From CAYQTL01 sp964420405 (GTDB taxonomy: Bacteria > Acidobacteriota > Thermoanaerobaculia > Thermoanaerobaculales > Sulfomarinibacteraceae), in NCBI GenBank assembly GCA_964420405.1, contig CAYQTL010000120.1, forward strand, positions 1 through 8,261: a stretch of 8,261 bases of DNA. The letters are read 5' to 3'. Positions within the stretch are counted from its first letter, which is position 1, and every line of letters begins with the position of its first letter. The notes below the pieces were generated by a model that saw nothing but the letters and a program-made list of their open reading frames with translations, ran no database searches and was not told the origin of the DNA. The position numbers and the translations under genes were made by a program. This document shows, piece by piece, positions 1 through 6,567 of this stretch.

Positions 1-55
1 GTTCGCGGTGGGGACGGCGGGCAGCGCGACGCTGGTGCTGCAGACGGTGCTGCCG
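1..55. repeat. Left copy of 55-bp terminal redundancy
   Basis: These 55 bases are repeated exactly at 8207-8261. Both copies lie inside rtcA and are read in the same frame, so joining them gives a continuous gene and a circle of 8206 bp. An exact 55-base overlap is what a de Bruijn assembler using k=55 leaves at the ends of a closed path. That origin is inference; the identity is seen directly. Confidence 0.97.
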
Positions 56-763
56 ATGCTGCTGGTGTCGGGCGAGGCGTGCCGGGTGGTGCTCGAGGGC
101 GGGACGCACAACCCGTTCGCGCCGCCGTTCGAGTTCCTCGAGCGGGCGTTCGTGCCGCTGCTGCGGCGGATGGGCGCGCGGGTGGAGGTGCAGCTCGAGC
201 GGCACGGGTTCTACCCCGCCGGCGGGGGGCGGTTCGTGGCGGAGGTCGCGGGGGGCGGCCGGCTCGAGCCGCTGGAGCTGCCGGAGCGGGGCGAGGTGCG
301 GCGGCGACGGGTGCGCGGGGTGGTCGCGAACCTGCCGCGGCGGATCGCGGAGGAGGAGTGCGCGGTGGTGTGCGAGGCGCTCGGGTGGCCGGCGGAGGCG
401 GCCGAGGTCGAGGAGGTGGCGTCGGACGGGCCGGGGAACGCGGTGCTGGCGGAGGTCGAGTGCGACGGGGTGACGGAGGTGTTCACGGCGTTCGGGCGGC
501 GGGGCGTGCCGGCGCGGCGGGTCGGGGCGGAGCTGGCGCGGGAGGTGCGGGCGTACCTGGAGGCCGGGGCGCCGGTCGGGCCGCACCTGGCGGACCAGCT
601 GCTGATCCCGCTCGCGCTGGCCGGCAGCGGGCGGTTCCGGACGGCGGCGCCGACCGCGCACACGCGGACCAACGCCGAGGTGGTCGAGCGCTTCCTGCCG
701 GTGCGGATCGGGATCGAGGAGGATGGTGGGGGGTGGGTGGTCGTGGTGGAGGGGCGGGAGTGA
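1..763 (+). CDS. rtcA: RNA 3'-terminal phosphate cyclase, C-terminal part (joins 7947-8261)
   Basis: RtcA converts an RNA 3'-phosphate to a 2',3'-cyclic phosphate using ATP, through a covalent histidine-AMP intermediate, and acts in cytoplasmic RNA end repair. The reading frame is open from base 2. It holds the family block HGFYPAGGG (residues 155-163 of the joined protein) and a HLADQLLIPLALAG segment. The active-site block is PTAHTRTNAEVVERFLP, with the histidine at codon 659-661 (residue 307; E. coli uses His309). Joined across the window ends the protein is 340 residues, the normal family length, so it is complete on the circle. No rtcB or archease gene is present. Codons end in G far more than in C (GGG, CGG, GCG, GTG), unlike the genes downstream. 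The next gene begins 6 bp after the stop. Confidence 0.95.
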   Translation, partial: FAVGTAGSATLVLQTVLPMLLVSGEACRVVLEGGTHNPFAPPFEFLERAFVPLLRRMGARVEVQLERHGFYPAGGGRFVAEVAGGGRLEPLELPERGEVRRRRVRGVVANLPRRIAEEECAVVCEALGWPAEAAEVEEVASDGPGNAVLAEVECDGVTEVFTAFGRRGVPARRVGAELAREVRAYLEAGAPVGPHLADQLLIPLALAGSGRFRTAAPTAHTRTNAEVVERFLPVRIGIEEDGGGWVVVVEGRE

Positions 764-769
764 TGGCCG

Positions 770-1300
770 ATGAGGACCTTTGAGCAGACCCGGGAGGCGT
801 TCTGGCTGGGGACGATGCGGCTGTCACTCGTTCTCGGGCCCTGGCTGTGGTGGTGTTGGAGGACGTCCCGGTTGATCCTCGGGCCGGGAGCGCCGCCCGA
901 GACCGTCGATCCGGATGCCTTCATCAGCCTCCTGATCAGCGCCGGCATGCTCCCTGTCGTGTTGCCCATCGTCGTCCGCGGCGTGATCGATGTGTGGCGC
1001 TCGCGCTCGCCGATCACCCTCGGCAACGGCTGGTTGGAGCTGCCCGGGGAGGGGCGCGTGGAGCACGGTGACGTCGCAGAGGTCCGGCTGCGGACGGGGC
1101 TGCTCCATCCGAAGATCGAGATCGAGGTCCACCGGCCCGGCGGGCGGCGGCGAAAGACGGTCCGGGTTCTCCCGCACGAGTACGAGGGGGCATCGGAGTT
1201 GAGAGCGGCCCTGATGGCGCTGCCGACGCTGGATCGGCGTGCGGCGGTGGAGGACGAACCCGCGGGGTGCACTGCAGGGCAGATCCGCGGAGGCCCGTGA
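770..1300 (+). CDS. Small membrane protein, two hydrophobic segments plus PH-like soluble domain
   Basis: This is a 176-residue protein of unknown function. A hydrophobic stretch lies at about residues 12-36, rich in Trp and Leu, and a clear transmembrane helix at about 51-72. A beta-rich soluble region follows (about 79-155: alternating strands, GNGWLELPGEG, RPGGRRRKTVRVLP). This plan is typical of small bacterial membrane proteins with a PH-like tail, but no specific family is claimed. The ATG at 770 is preferred. Another ATG at 763 overlaps the rtcA stop but reads only six codons before a stop. Position 6 bp after rtcA suggests co-transcription. Its stop lies 2 bp before the 20-bp repeats preceding the LytTR gene, so it may be functionally paired with that regulator. 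Confidence 0.75.
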   Translation: MRTFEQTREAFWLGTMRLSLVLGPWLWWCWRTSRLILGPGAPPETVDPDAFISLLISAGMLPVVLPIVVRGVIDVWRSRSPITLGNGWLELPGEGRVEHGDVAEVRLRTGLLHPKIEIEVHRPGGRRRKTVRVLPHEYEGASELRAALMALPTLDRRAAVEDEPAGCTAGQIRGGP

Positions 1301-1302
1301 CA

Positions 1303-1362
1303 GCTCATCAGCTGGTCGGACGGGTCATCAGCTGAGGCGACGGCTCATCAGCTGGGCGGACA
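1303..1362. repeat. Three tandem 20-bp direct repeats, probable LytTR operator
   Basis: The 10-base core TCATCAGCTG occurs at 1305-1314, 1325-1334 and 1345-1354, with an exact 20-bp period. The bases between cores are also similar (a G-C-rich GGCGGACG-like tail in each unit), so these are three 20-bp units. A period near two helical turns puts the cores on one face of the DNA, as in LytTR-family sites, which are typically short direct repeats about 21 bp apart. The array ends 21 bp before the LytTR start codon. Alternatively they are plasmid iterons, since their length and spacing also fit that. There is no unique spacer, so this is not a CRISPR array. Confidence 0.8.
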
Positions 1363-1383
1363 TCGGCGTGGCAGGATGGAGGG

Positions 1384-1740
1384 ATGGAGACCATCGGACG
1401 CGTGTTGATCCGCACGGACGAGGGCGAGCGGGTGGTGGTGGACCCGCTCGACGTCTATCTGCTGGAGGCCGACGGCGACGAGACGCGGGTGCGGCTGGCC
1501 TCGCGGCACGAGCTGGTCGACGTCCGGGAGCTGGGCCAGCTCGCGGCGCTATTCGGGCCCTACGGCTTCGTGGCGGTGCACCGGGAGCACGTCGTCAACC
1601 CGCGGCGTGTGACGCTGCTGCGGCGGCGCGACGGCGGCCGGGACTGGGAGCTGAAGCTGGCGCCGCCCGTCAACCGCGTGGTGCCGGTCTCCCGGGAGCG
1701 GTTGGACGAGGTGTGGGCGGTGTTCGGGGACGGCGGGTAG
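1384..1740 (+). CDS. Stand-alone LytTR-family DNA-binding regulator
   Basis: This 118-residue protein is almost entirely one LytTR domain, the beta-type DNA-binding fold of AgrA and LytR regulators. It has no receiver domain. Visible marks are a region reading DVYLLEADGDETRVRLA (about 23-39), the conserved FVAVHREHVVNPRRV block (62-76) and the closing VVPVSRERLDEV (99-110). AGGA at 1373-1376 lies 7 bases before the ATG, supporting this start. Three 20-bp direct repeats directly upstream are the obvious candidate binding site, which would make the gene autoregulated. The preceding gene encodes a membrane protein, an arrangement reminiscent of LytTR regulatory systems in which a membrane partner holds the regulator inactive. 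That parallel is inference. Confidence 0.88.
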   Translation: METIGRVLIRTDEGERVVVDPLDVYLLEADGDETRVRLASRHELVDVRELGQLAALFGPYGFVAVHREHVVNPRRVTLLRRRDGGRDWELKLAPPVNRVVPVSRERLDEVWAVFGDGG

Positions 1741-1853
1741 GGGCCGAGCGCGGTCTGCAGCGCCCGCATCCTTGCCGGAAGACGCCGTAGCGCCGACGTC
1801 CTCGTCGCATTCGCAGGTCGGTTCCGATCAGAGACGCGGTCGCCGACCCGGTG
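1741..1853. other. Convergent intergenic gap
   Basis: This 113-bp gap lies between the converging LytTR and DUF4276 genes. GGTCGG (1816-1821) could pair with CCGACC (1843-1848) around a long loop. CTGCTCG (1858-1864) pairs perfectly with CGAGCAG (1871-1877) over a 6-base loop, just inside the end of the DUF4276 gene. Neither is followed by a T-tract, so these are at best weak candidates for bidirectional transcription ends. Confidence 0.35.
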
Positions 1854-2474
1854 TCAGCTGCTCGTCGCCTCGAGCAGTGCGTCGCGGAGGTGGCAGAGGC
1901 TGGTGGAGCTGCTTCGGGACGCGTCGTACTCGTGGCCGATCGCACGGGCCGCCTCGATCTTCCGAAGGCCAGTCTTGAAGTACCCGTGGCGCTGGAGGAG
2001 GCGCTCGAACGCCTCCCAACTCCCTCCCGCGATCGCATCGGGTTCCCGAAAACCCGAGCGGCTCGGCACGGTCCTCGCCACTTTCGGGTACACGGCCATG
2101 ACCGCGGGCCAGTCGCCGAAGTACCAGGCTTCGAGCTCCTCGACGGCGATCCGGTTCACGAGCTGCCACCGGCTGGGCCCGGACCGAGATCTGGTCGTCA
2201 ACCTGGCACCGCGGGCAATGTCCTCGAGCTGCTGCTTCAGCGCGTGGCAGTCGTCGTCGTCCCGGTCGAGCACGACGACGAGCCGCCACGTCGGCGGCAG
2301 CCACCCTGAGTATGCGCGAAGCCGCGACGGCAGCTTCTTCAGGAGATCGGGCTTGCCCTGGTGCGGATACACGCTGAACGTCGTGTCGGCTCCCACGATT
2401 CGTGGCAGCAGCGCCCTGAGGAAGGCCTCTGTGGAAGCATCCTCGACCAGCAGCTCGAGGTGCTCCGCCCGCAT
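1854..2474 (-). CDS. DUF4276 family TOPRIM-like protein, partner of the adjacent ATPase
   Basis: This 206-residue protein matches the DUF4276 pattern, a TOPRIM-like fold related to the nuclease domains of OLD-type and PARIS-type systems. The first acidic block is LVEDASTEAFL (Glu11, Glu16), where the family usually has LVEG-x-TE. The second strand ends in LDRDDDDCHALKQQL (70-83) with the DxD acidic residues, followed by the family block EELEAWYFGD (112-121). The ATG at 2474 is chosen because it overlaps the ATPase stop as TGATG, a one-base overlap typical of translational coupling. It also places the first conserved strand at residue 7, and an upstream in-frame start at 2555 would add an unconserved leader inside the ATPase gene. 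The likely role is the effector nuclease of a two-gene defence system, inferred from fold and pairing. Confidence 0.82.
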   Translation of the reverse strand: MRAEHLELLVEDASTEAFLRALLPRIVGADTTFSVYPHQGKPDLLKKLPSRLRAYSGWLPPTWRLVVVLDRDDDDCHALKQQLEDIARGARLTTRSRSGPSRWQLVNRIAVEELEAWYFGDWPAVMAVYPKVARTVPSRSGFREPDAIAGGSWEAFERLLQRHGYFKTGLRKIEAARAIGHEYDASRSSSTSLCHLRDALLEATSS

Positions 2475-3712
2475 CAGGTGCTCGAGCCCGAGGGCCGGGT
2501 CGGCGCACCCGCGTTCACGAGCGGATCGCCAACTGCAAGATGGCCTTCCATCCACAGGTCGCCGAGAAGCGCCCCGTTCTCGACGAACTCCTTCACGCCT
2601 CGCACATCCCGCGCGAGCTGTACGCGGGTATAGCCGTCTTCATCTCGCCAGAGGACGCGGACCTCGTTGGCGCGGAGTCCGTTCACGAAGAACGGTGAGT
2701 GCGTCGTCACGAGGAGCTGCGTGCGCGAGGTCGCGGCTCGGCATTCCTCGGCCAGCTCGGGCAGAAGCCTCGGATGGAGGAAGTTCTCCGGCTCCTCGAT
2801 GCCGATGAACGGCGGCGGCGTCGGGTCGTACAGGAGCACGAGGTAGGCGAGCATTTTCAGCGTCCCGTCAGAGGCGAACCGGGCGAGGACCGGGTTCTGG
2901 AACGGGGCGTCCTTCACCTGGAGCAGGAGTCGACCATCGGGCATGGTGTCGGCGAGCACTCGCTCGATCCGCGGAACTCGTCTCCGCAGGACCTCGAAGA
3001 TCCTCTCGAGGCGCTCTCCATGCTGCTCGGCGAGAAACTGGATAACGTTCGCGAGGTTGTCGCCGGTCTTGGTGAGGTGCTCCTGGGGACCCGCCTCCGG
3101 CTGACCACGCGCCTGATCGGCCGAGAGATACGACACGTGCCAGCCGGTGATGAACTCACGCAGGGCCGCGACCCGGGGATGCTCCGCGAACTGCCCGAGG
3201 GCATTGACCGCGAGCAGGTCCGGCGACTTGAGCGGGATGTCGACACGCGTGTCCTTCTCGTCTGGCAGCTCGCCACTCGCCGCCCGTCCTACACCCTCGC
3301 GGTACTCCAGGAATCGAAACGGGGCGCCGTGACTACCTCGCTTCCATTGCAGCCACTCCTCGGCCACGACGGGTGCACCGTTGCGCTCGTCGACGGCGAG
3401 GTGATAGGTAATGAGCGGGTAACCCGGCTCGCGGTACTTGATCTCGATCGTGACGGGACCCTCGGCGCCCCGGCTCTTCAGCTCCTTGGCTCGCCCGCGT
3501 TTGTCCCAGGCACGCCGCAGGCCGAGCTCGAAGCACTCGGCGAGGAATGCGAAGACGTCGAACACCGTGGACTTGCCGCTGCCGTTCGGCCCGAGAAGCA
3601 CGGTGACCGGTTTCAGGTCCTTCAGCTCGATGTCGCGCAACGCTCTGAAGTTTCGCACCTTCAGGTACTCGATCCGCGCAGGCGTGGGGCCTCGAGTGGC
3701 AGTCGCGCTCAT
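2474..3712 (-). CDS. AAA/ABC-type ATPase (SMC/OLD-like), defence-system sensor candidate
   Basis: This 412-residue protein is a predicted ABC-type ATPase of the AAA_15/AAA_21 kind. The N-terminus IEYLKVRNFRALRDIEL is the usual opening strand. Walker A is GPNGSGKST (41-49). The signature region is ASDGTLKMLAYLVLLYD, Walker B is IGIEEPENFLHP with Glu306-Glu307, and the H-loop is TTHSPFF with His338. It ends near a family-type NGALLGDLWMEG segment. The ATG at 3712 is preferred over an in-frame ATG at 3754, because a strong GGGGAGGA (3720-3727) sits 7 bases upstream. A 97-bp gap separates it from the SEC-C gene, enough for its own promoter, though I see no convincing one. The stop overlaps the DUF4276 start by one base. 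ATPase first and TOPRIM second, overlapping, is the arrangement of PARIS (AriA-AriB). Confidence 0.9.
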   Translation of the reverse strand: MSATATRGPTPARIEYLKVRNFRALRDIELKDLKPVTVLLGPNGSGKSTVFDVFAFLAECFELGLRRAWDKRGRAKELKSRGAEGPVTIEIKYREPGYPLITYHLAVDERNGAPVVAEEWLQWKRGSHGAPFRFLEYREGVGRAASGELPDEKDTRVDIPLKSPDLLAVNALGQFAEHPRVAALREFITGWHVSYLSADQARGQPEAGPQEHLTKTGDNLANVIQFLAEQHGERLERIFEVLRRRVPRIERVLADTMPDGRLLLQVKDAPFQNPVLARFASDGTLKMLAYLVLLYDPTPPPFIGIEEPENFLHPRLLPELAEECRAATSRTQLLVTTHSPFFVNGLRANEVRVLWRDEDGYTRVQLARDVRGVKEFVENGALLGDLWMEGHLAVGDPLVNAGAPTRPSGSST

Positions 3713-3719
3713 TACCGCG

Positions 3720-3727
3720 TCCTCCCC
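3720..3727 (-). promoter_or_regulatory. Strong Shine-Dalgarno deciding the ATPase start
   Basis: Reading the minus strand, GGGGAGGA ends 7 bases before the ATG at 3712. It lies inside the longer open frame that begins at 3754, so it argues for the 412-residue form of the ATPase. Confidence 0.7.
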
Positions 3728-3809
3728 AGTGGATGACAGTATGAACGGTCTCACAGTCTCGTGACGCCTGCACGAGCATCGGCGACGGTGTTGTCACTCC
3801 CCTGCCCCG

Positions 3810-6182
3810 TCACGCCTCGAGGCGGTAGGCGCGTTCGACGACTGCCGCGATCTCGGGGCCCTTCCAGTAGGGCTTGATCCAGCGCATGCTCTGGTCCTTC
3901 CAGGACTCGGCGGGCCGGCGCCAGTGGCCGCGGACCATGAACCGTGTCATGAGCGTCCGGCCTCCGGGGACGCGCTCGAGGCTCTCGAGCTGGCGCGAGT
4001 GCGAGATGGAGATCGGGCCCGGCAGGTAGAAGACATCGTCCGAGGCGAACACGGCGCCGGTACCCTGGGTCCTGCTCGGCGCGGACGGGGCCTGCCGGGG
4101 GACCTTCTCGCTGGCGGGGCTGACGGCGTAGAGGATGGCGTTGAGGGTGGTGGTCAGCAGGCCGCCGAGCGGGAGCGCCGGCTTCAGGTCGGCGCCGGGC
4201 TCGGCCGGGTCGAGCTGCGACGGGGGCGCCACGACGACGGGCTCCCCCTCGACGGCGCGCACCTGATGCTCGACGAGGTGGGGCGGGTCCGCGCCGCCGG
4301 TGTCGAGGGCGAAGCCGAGGTGGAGGGTGCGCTCTTCGCCCCCACCCTCCTCGACGACGTAGACGGTCGCCACCCGCACCAGGCGCCCGCGGATCGGGCA
4401 CGAGCTGTCGGCGGCGACGAGCCGCTCGGCGAGCGACAGGGTGGGCCGGTCGGTGAACACCATCGCGAACGCCGGAAACGGCACTCTGAGGTGGCCGCCG
4501 TCGACCGCGAGGTCGGTCTTTCCCAGCAGGAACGCCAGCGCCTCGTCGACCCAGAAGACCTTGCGGCGGTGGAGCTCGAAGCTGACGCCGTAGCGCAGCT
4601 GGGTCAGCAGGTCTGGAACCGCCTGTCGGCGTCGCAGCAGGCGCTGAACCTCGATGTCCCGCTCCAGGTCCTCGGGATAGGCGACCGTCCTGCGCTCGTC
4701 GAAGCTCGCCCGGTTGCGGATGGCCCAGGCGGCCTTGCTGCAGGCGTCGTCCCAGCCGGGCACGGCGGCGGCCCAGCGTTCGTGCGCCAGCGGGGGCGGG
4801 TGCTGCGACGGCGAGGGCGCGCCGAGTGCCAGCTCCTGCCGCATCCAGGACGGGTCGTAGGCCGGCAGTCCCTCGCGGAGGGCGCGCTCGTACATCCCTT
4901 CCAGCCCGCGGATGAGCGACTCCACCTCGCCGGCGTGCTCGGGGTCCGCCGCCGCCTCGCGGGGGGTGCGACCGGCGAGCGCGGGGACCGGCTCGTCCAG
5001 CCACCCGTGGTAGTGCAGCGCGTACTGGGTGAGAACGAGCTCCTCGGCGACCTCGGGCGGGAGGTCGTTCTCGTCCGGCGAAGGCTGGCCCGGCCCGGAG
5101 CCGGGCGCCAGGCCTTCTGCGATGTCGATCGCCTGATGGCTGGCGATCCGGAACCGGACCGCGTCCCCGGCCGCGGACTCGACGAGCTGCCGGCCACGCT
5201 CGCCGCGCTCCCGGGAGTTGGCCTCCAGGACGAGCTCGCCGTCGTGGGGCTCGAGGCGTCCGAGGGTGACCAGCTTGCCCTCCGCGTTGGCTCCCTCCCA
5301 TCCCCACGCCCGCTCGTCCTCGACCCACTGCAGCTCCGGCAGCGCGTCGAGGGCGGCGGTGAGCGCGGCTAGATCCAGCACGTCGAAGTGGACCGTGGTC
5401 CACAGCAGGTCCTCGCCGTCGGTGTTGGCCAGATGGGGGATCGGCGGATCGACGAGCAGCTCGACCCACGCCCGGTGAAGCGCGGGCACCAGCGCCTTGA
5501 AGAAGTCTGACGCCGGGGCTCCCGGGGTGCTCGCGAGGAACTGTCGGAGGAACTCCCGGGTCTGCTCGACCATCTGGCGCGCACTGAGGTTGGGGAACGC
5601 GAAGAACCCGGCCTCGATCATCGCCGGCGCATGCGCGGGGCCGGGGATGACCCGGGCAGCCACCAGGGTGCCCCGTTCGAGCGACCGGGAGGCGGTCCGC
5701 TCCACCACGGTGACCCGGCTGCCGTCCAGGGCCTCCTGCAGGGTCACCGTCTCGCCGGGCAGGGTGTCGACCACCTCGTAGAGCCGGAGGCAGGACTCCC
5801 GGACCAGCTCGAGGTAGCGCCGCTCCCGGTCCACGAGGGCCGACCCTTTGTCCGCGAGGAACCGGTCGACCACGAGGGACCCGTCGTCGAGCGGGCGGTC
5901 GAACCAGAACCACCAGTCGTACACCTCCTCGCCCACCTGGGAGGCGTAGGCTGCGAGCTCGTGCTCCTCGACGTCCGGAAGCTGGTCGAAGAACTCCGAT
6001 ATGCCGAGGTCGTCCTCTGGGCCGAGGCTGTCCTCGGTGTACCGCTCGAGCTTGCGCAGCGCGGCGTCCCGGTCCGCGCGGGTATAGGCCGGCGGGTGCC
6101 GGTCCCGATCGAGGCAGCAGCGCTTGTACTTGCGCCCGCTGCCGCAGGGGCACGGGTCGTTGCGGCCGGTTGCGCTCGTCAT
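3810..6182 (-). CDS. Large SEC-C zinc-motif protein of unknown function
   Basis: This 790-residue protein opens with RNDPCPCGSGRKYKRCCL (7-24), a textbook SEC-C motif with Cys11, Cys13, Cys22 and Cys23 as zinc ligands, as found at the C-terminus of SecA. Here the motif is N-terminal on a long, mostly unrecognised body. I see no signal peptide or membrane helix, so it is probably cytoplasmic. An acidic early region (about 50-110) is followed by DWWFWFDRPLDDGSLVVDRF, and the C-terminus carries RGHWRRP followed by WIKPYWKGPE (about 751-776). A similar RGHWR plus WI-x-P-x-x-KG ending occurs in many uncharacterised high-GC bacterial proteins. The ATG has no obvious ribosome site, but it overlaps the stop of a small upstream ORF as ATGA, so it may depend on coupling. 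The function is unknown. Confidence 0.85.
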   Translation of the reverse strand: MTSATGRNDPCPCGSGRKYKRCCLDRDRHPPAYTRADRDAALRKLERYTEDSLGPEDDLGISEFFDQLPDVEEHELAAYASQVGEEVYDWWFWFDRPLDDGSLVVDRFLADKGSALVDRERRYLELVRESCLRLYEVVDTLPGETVTLQEALDGSRVTVVERTASRSLERGTLVAARVIPGPAHAPAMIEAGFFAFPNLSARQMVEQTREFLRQFLASTPGAPASDFFKALVPALHRAWVELLVDPPIPHLANTDGEDLLWTTVHFDVLDLAALTAALDALPELQWVEDERAWGWEGANAEGKLVTLGRLEPHDGELVLEANSRERGERGRQLVESAAGDAVRFRIASHQAIDIAEGLAPGSGPGQPSPDENDLPPEVAEELVLTQYALHYHGWLDEPVPALAGRTPREAAADPEHAGEVESLIRGLEGMYERALREGLPAYDPSWMRQELALGAPSPSQHPPPLAHERWAAAVPGWDDACSKAAWAIRNRASFDERRTVAYPEDLERDIEVQRLLRRRQAVPDLLTQLRYGVSFELHRRKVFWVDEALAFLLGKTDLAVDGGHLRVPFPAFAMVFTDRPTLSLAERLVAADSSCPIRGRLVRVATVYVVEEGGGEERTLHLGFALDTGGADPPHLVEHQVRAVEGEPVVVAPPSQLDPAEPGADLKPALPLGGLLTTTLNAILYAVSPASEKVPRQAPSAPSRTQGTGAVFASDDVFYLPGPISISHSRQLESLERVPGGRTLMTRFMVRGHWRRPAESWKDQSMRWIKPYWKGPEIAAVVERAYRLEA

Positions 6183-6346
6183 GGGCCTGCGGTCACCGGG
6201 GACGGTTCGGCGGCCTCGCGGAGATCCGCTCGCAAGGCTTCGGGCGAAGCGGCCCGGACGGAGAGGTCACGATCCGGGTGTGGGGCGCGCCGTGGCTCGT
6301 CCGCTTCGCGGGAGTCGGATCCAGGGGTGCCGATCGTGGTGACCAT
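6179..6346 (-). CDS. Small ORF (55 aa) coupled to the SEC-C gene
   Basis: This predicted 55-residue hydrophilic peptide begins MVTTIGTPGSDS and ends EAAEPSPVTAGP. It matches no family I recognise. Two signals support it. GGAGG at 6354-6358 sits 7 bases before the ATG. Its TGA (6181-6179) also overlaps the ATG of the SEC-C gene as ATGA, while the SEC-C gene has no ribosome site of its own. It has no hydrophobic segment. It may be a small regulatory or accessory protein, or a translated leader that delivers ribosomes to the large gene. An in-frame ATG at 6373 would add nine residues but bypasses the good ribosome site. Confidence 0.6.
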   Translation of the reverse strand: MVTTIGTPGSDSREADEPRRAPHPDRDLSVRAASPEALRADLREAAEPSPVTAGP

Positions 6347-6353
6347 CGGTGTA

Positions 6354-6358
6354 CCTCC
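6354..6358 (-). promoter_or_regulatory. Shine-Dalgarno of the small ORF
   Basis: On the minus strand GGAGG ends 7 bases before the ATG at 6346. It is the only good ribosome-binding site for the small ORF plus SEC-C transcript. Confidence 0.65.
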
Positions 6359-6393
6359 AGGCCGCGGGGCCAACGGCAGGCTCGAGGGTACCA

Positions 6394-6416
6394 GGAGCTC
6401 ACCGGCCGGGAGCTCC
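6394..6416. promoter_or_regulatory. Inverted repeat between divergent genes, possible operator
   Basis: GGAGCTC (6394-6400) and GAGCTCC (6410-6416) form a perfect 7-bp inverted repeat around 9 bases that themselves contain the palindrome CCGGCCGG (6402-6409). It lies in the roughly 100-bp divergent region between the leftward small ORF and the rightward truncated rtcA copy. A dimeric repressor site or an RNA hairpin in the SEC-C leader are both possible. Confidence 0.35.
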
Positions 6417-6426
6417 GGGGACGCCT

Positions 6427-6438
6427 TCCGGTAGCCTG
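6427..6438 (+). promoter_or_regulatory. Candidate -10 region of truncated rtcA copy
   Basis: TAGCCT (6432-6437) fits TANNNT and ends 10 bases before the ATG. It is conserved in the second copy at 7931-7936 with the same spacing, although the bases between it and the ATG have diverged. No -35 is evident. Confidence 0.3.
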
Positions 6439-6567
6439 GGAGCCGGGATGATCCGCATCGACGGCTCCAGGGGGGAAGGCGGCGGGCAGGTGCTGCGGAC
6501 GGCGTTGGGGCTCGCGGTGGTGACGGGGCGGGGGTTCGAGATCTCGAGGATCCGGGCGGGGCGGCGG
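6427..6567 (+). repeat. Direct repeat, copy A (duplicated rtcA 5' end)
   Basis: This matches 7926-8066. A 12-base upstream block TCCGGTAGCCTG is identical in both, then about 9 bases differ, then 120 coding bases agree at 114 positions (6 differences). The similarity fades just after codon 40. The two direct copies flank the toxin-antitoxin island. Confidence 0.92.

Noticed and set aside
211..1308. Minus-strand open frame of 365 codons opposite rtcA and the membrane protein gene
   Set aside because: It is Ser/Arg/Pro/Thr-rich with no family resemblance and is explained by the base composition of the opposite coding strands.
1303..1362. CRISPR array
   Set aside because: The units are 20 bp tandem copies with no unique spacers, there are no cas genes, and the period suits a protein-binding site.
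1816..1877. Rho-independent terminator between the LytTR and DUF4276 genes
   Set aside because: Short stems exist, but there is no T-tract on either strand and one stem lies inside the DUF4276 coding end.
2474..2555. Longer DUF4276 form starting at 2555
   Set aside because: The extra 27 residues overlap the ATPase gene, show no family features and lack the coupling geometry of the ATG at 2474.
3924..5372. Long plus-strand open frame of 482 codons
   Set aside because: It is antisense to the SEC-C protein gene. Its translation is low-complexity Gly/Arg/Ala-rich with no motif, as expected of a shadow frame in high-GC DNA.
6170..6451. Plus-strand open frame of 93 codons in the gap before the truncated rtcA
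   Set aside because: It is antisense to the small ORF that has a ribosome site and coupling. It has no ribosome site and no recognisable motif.
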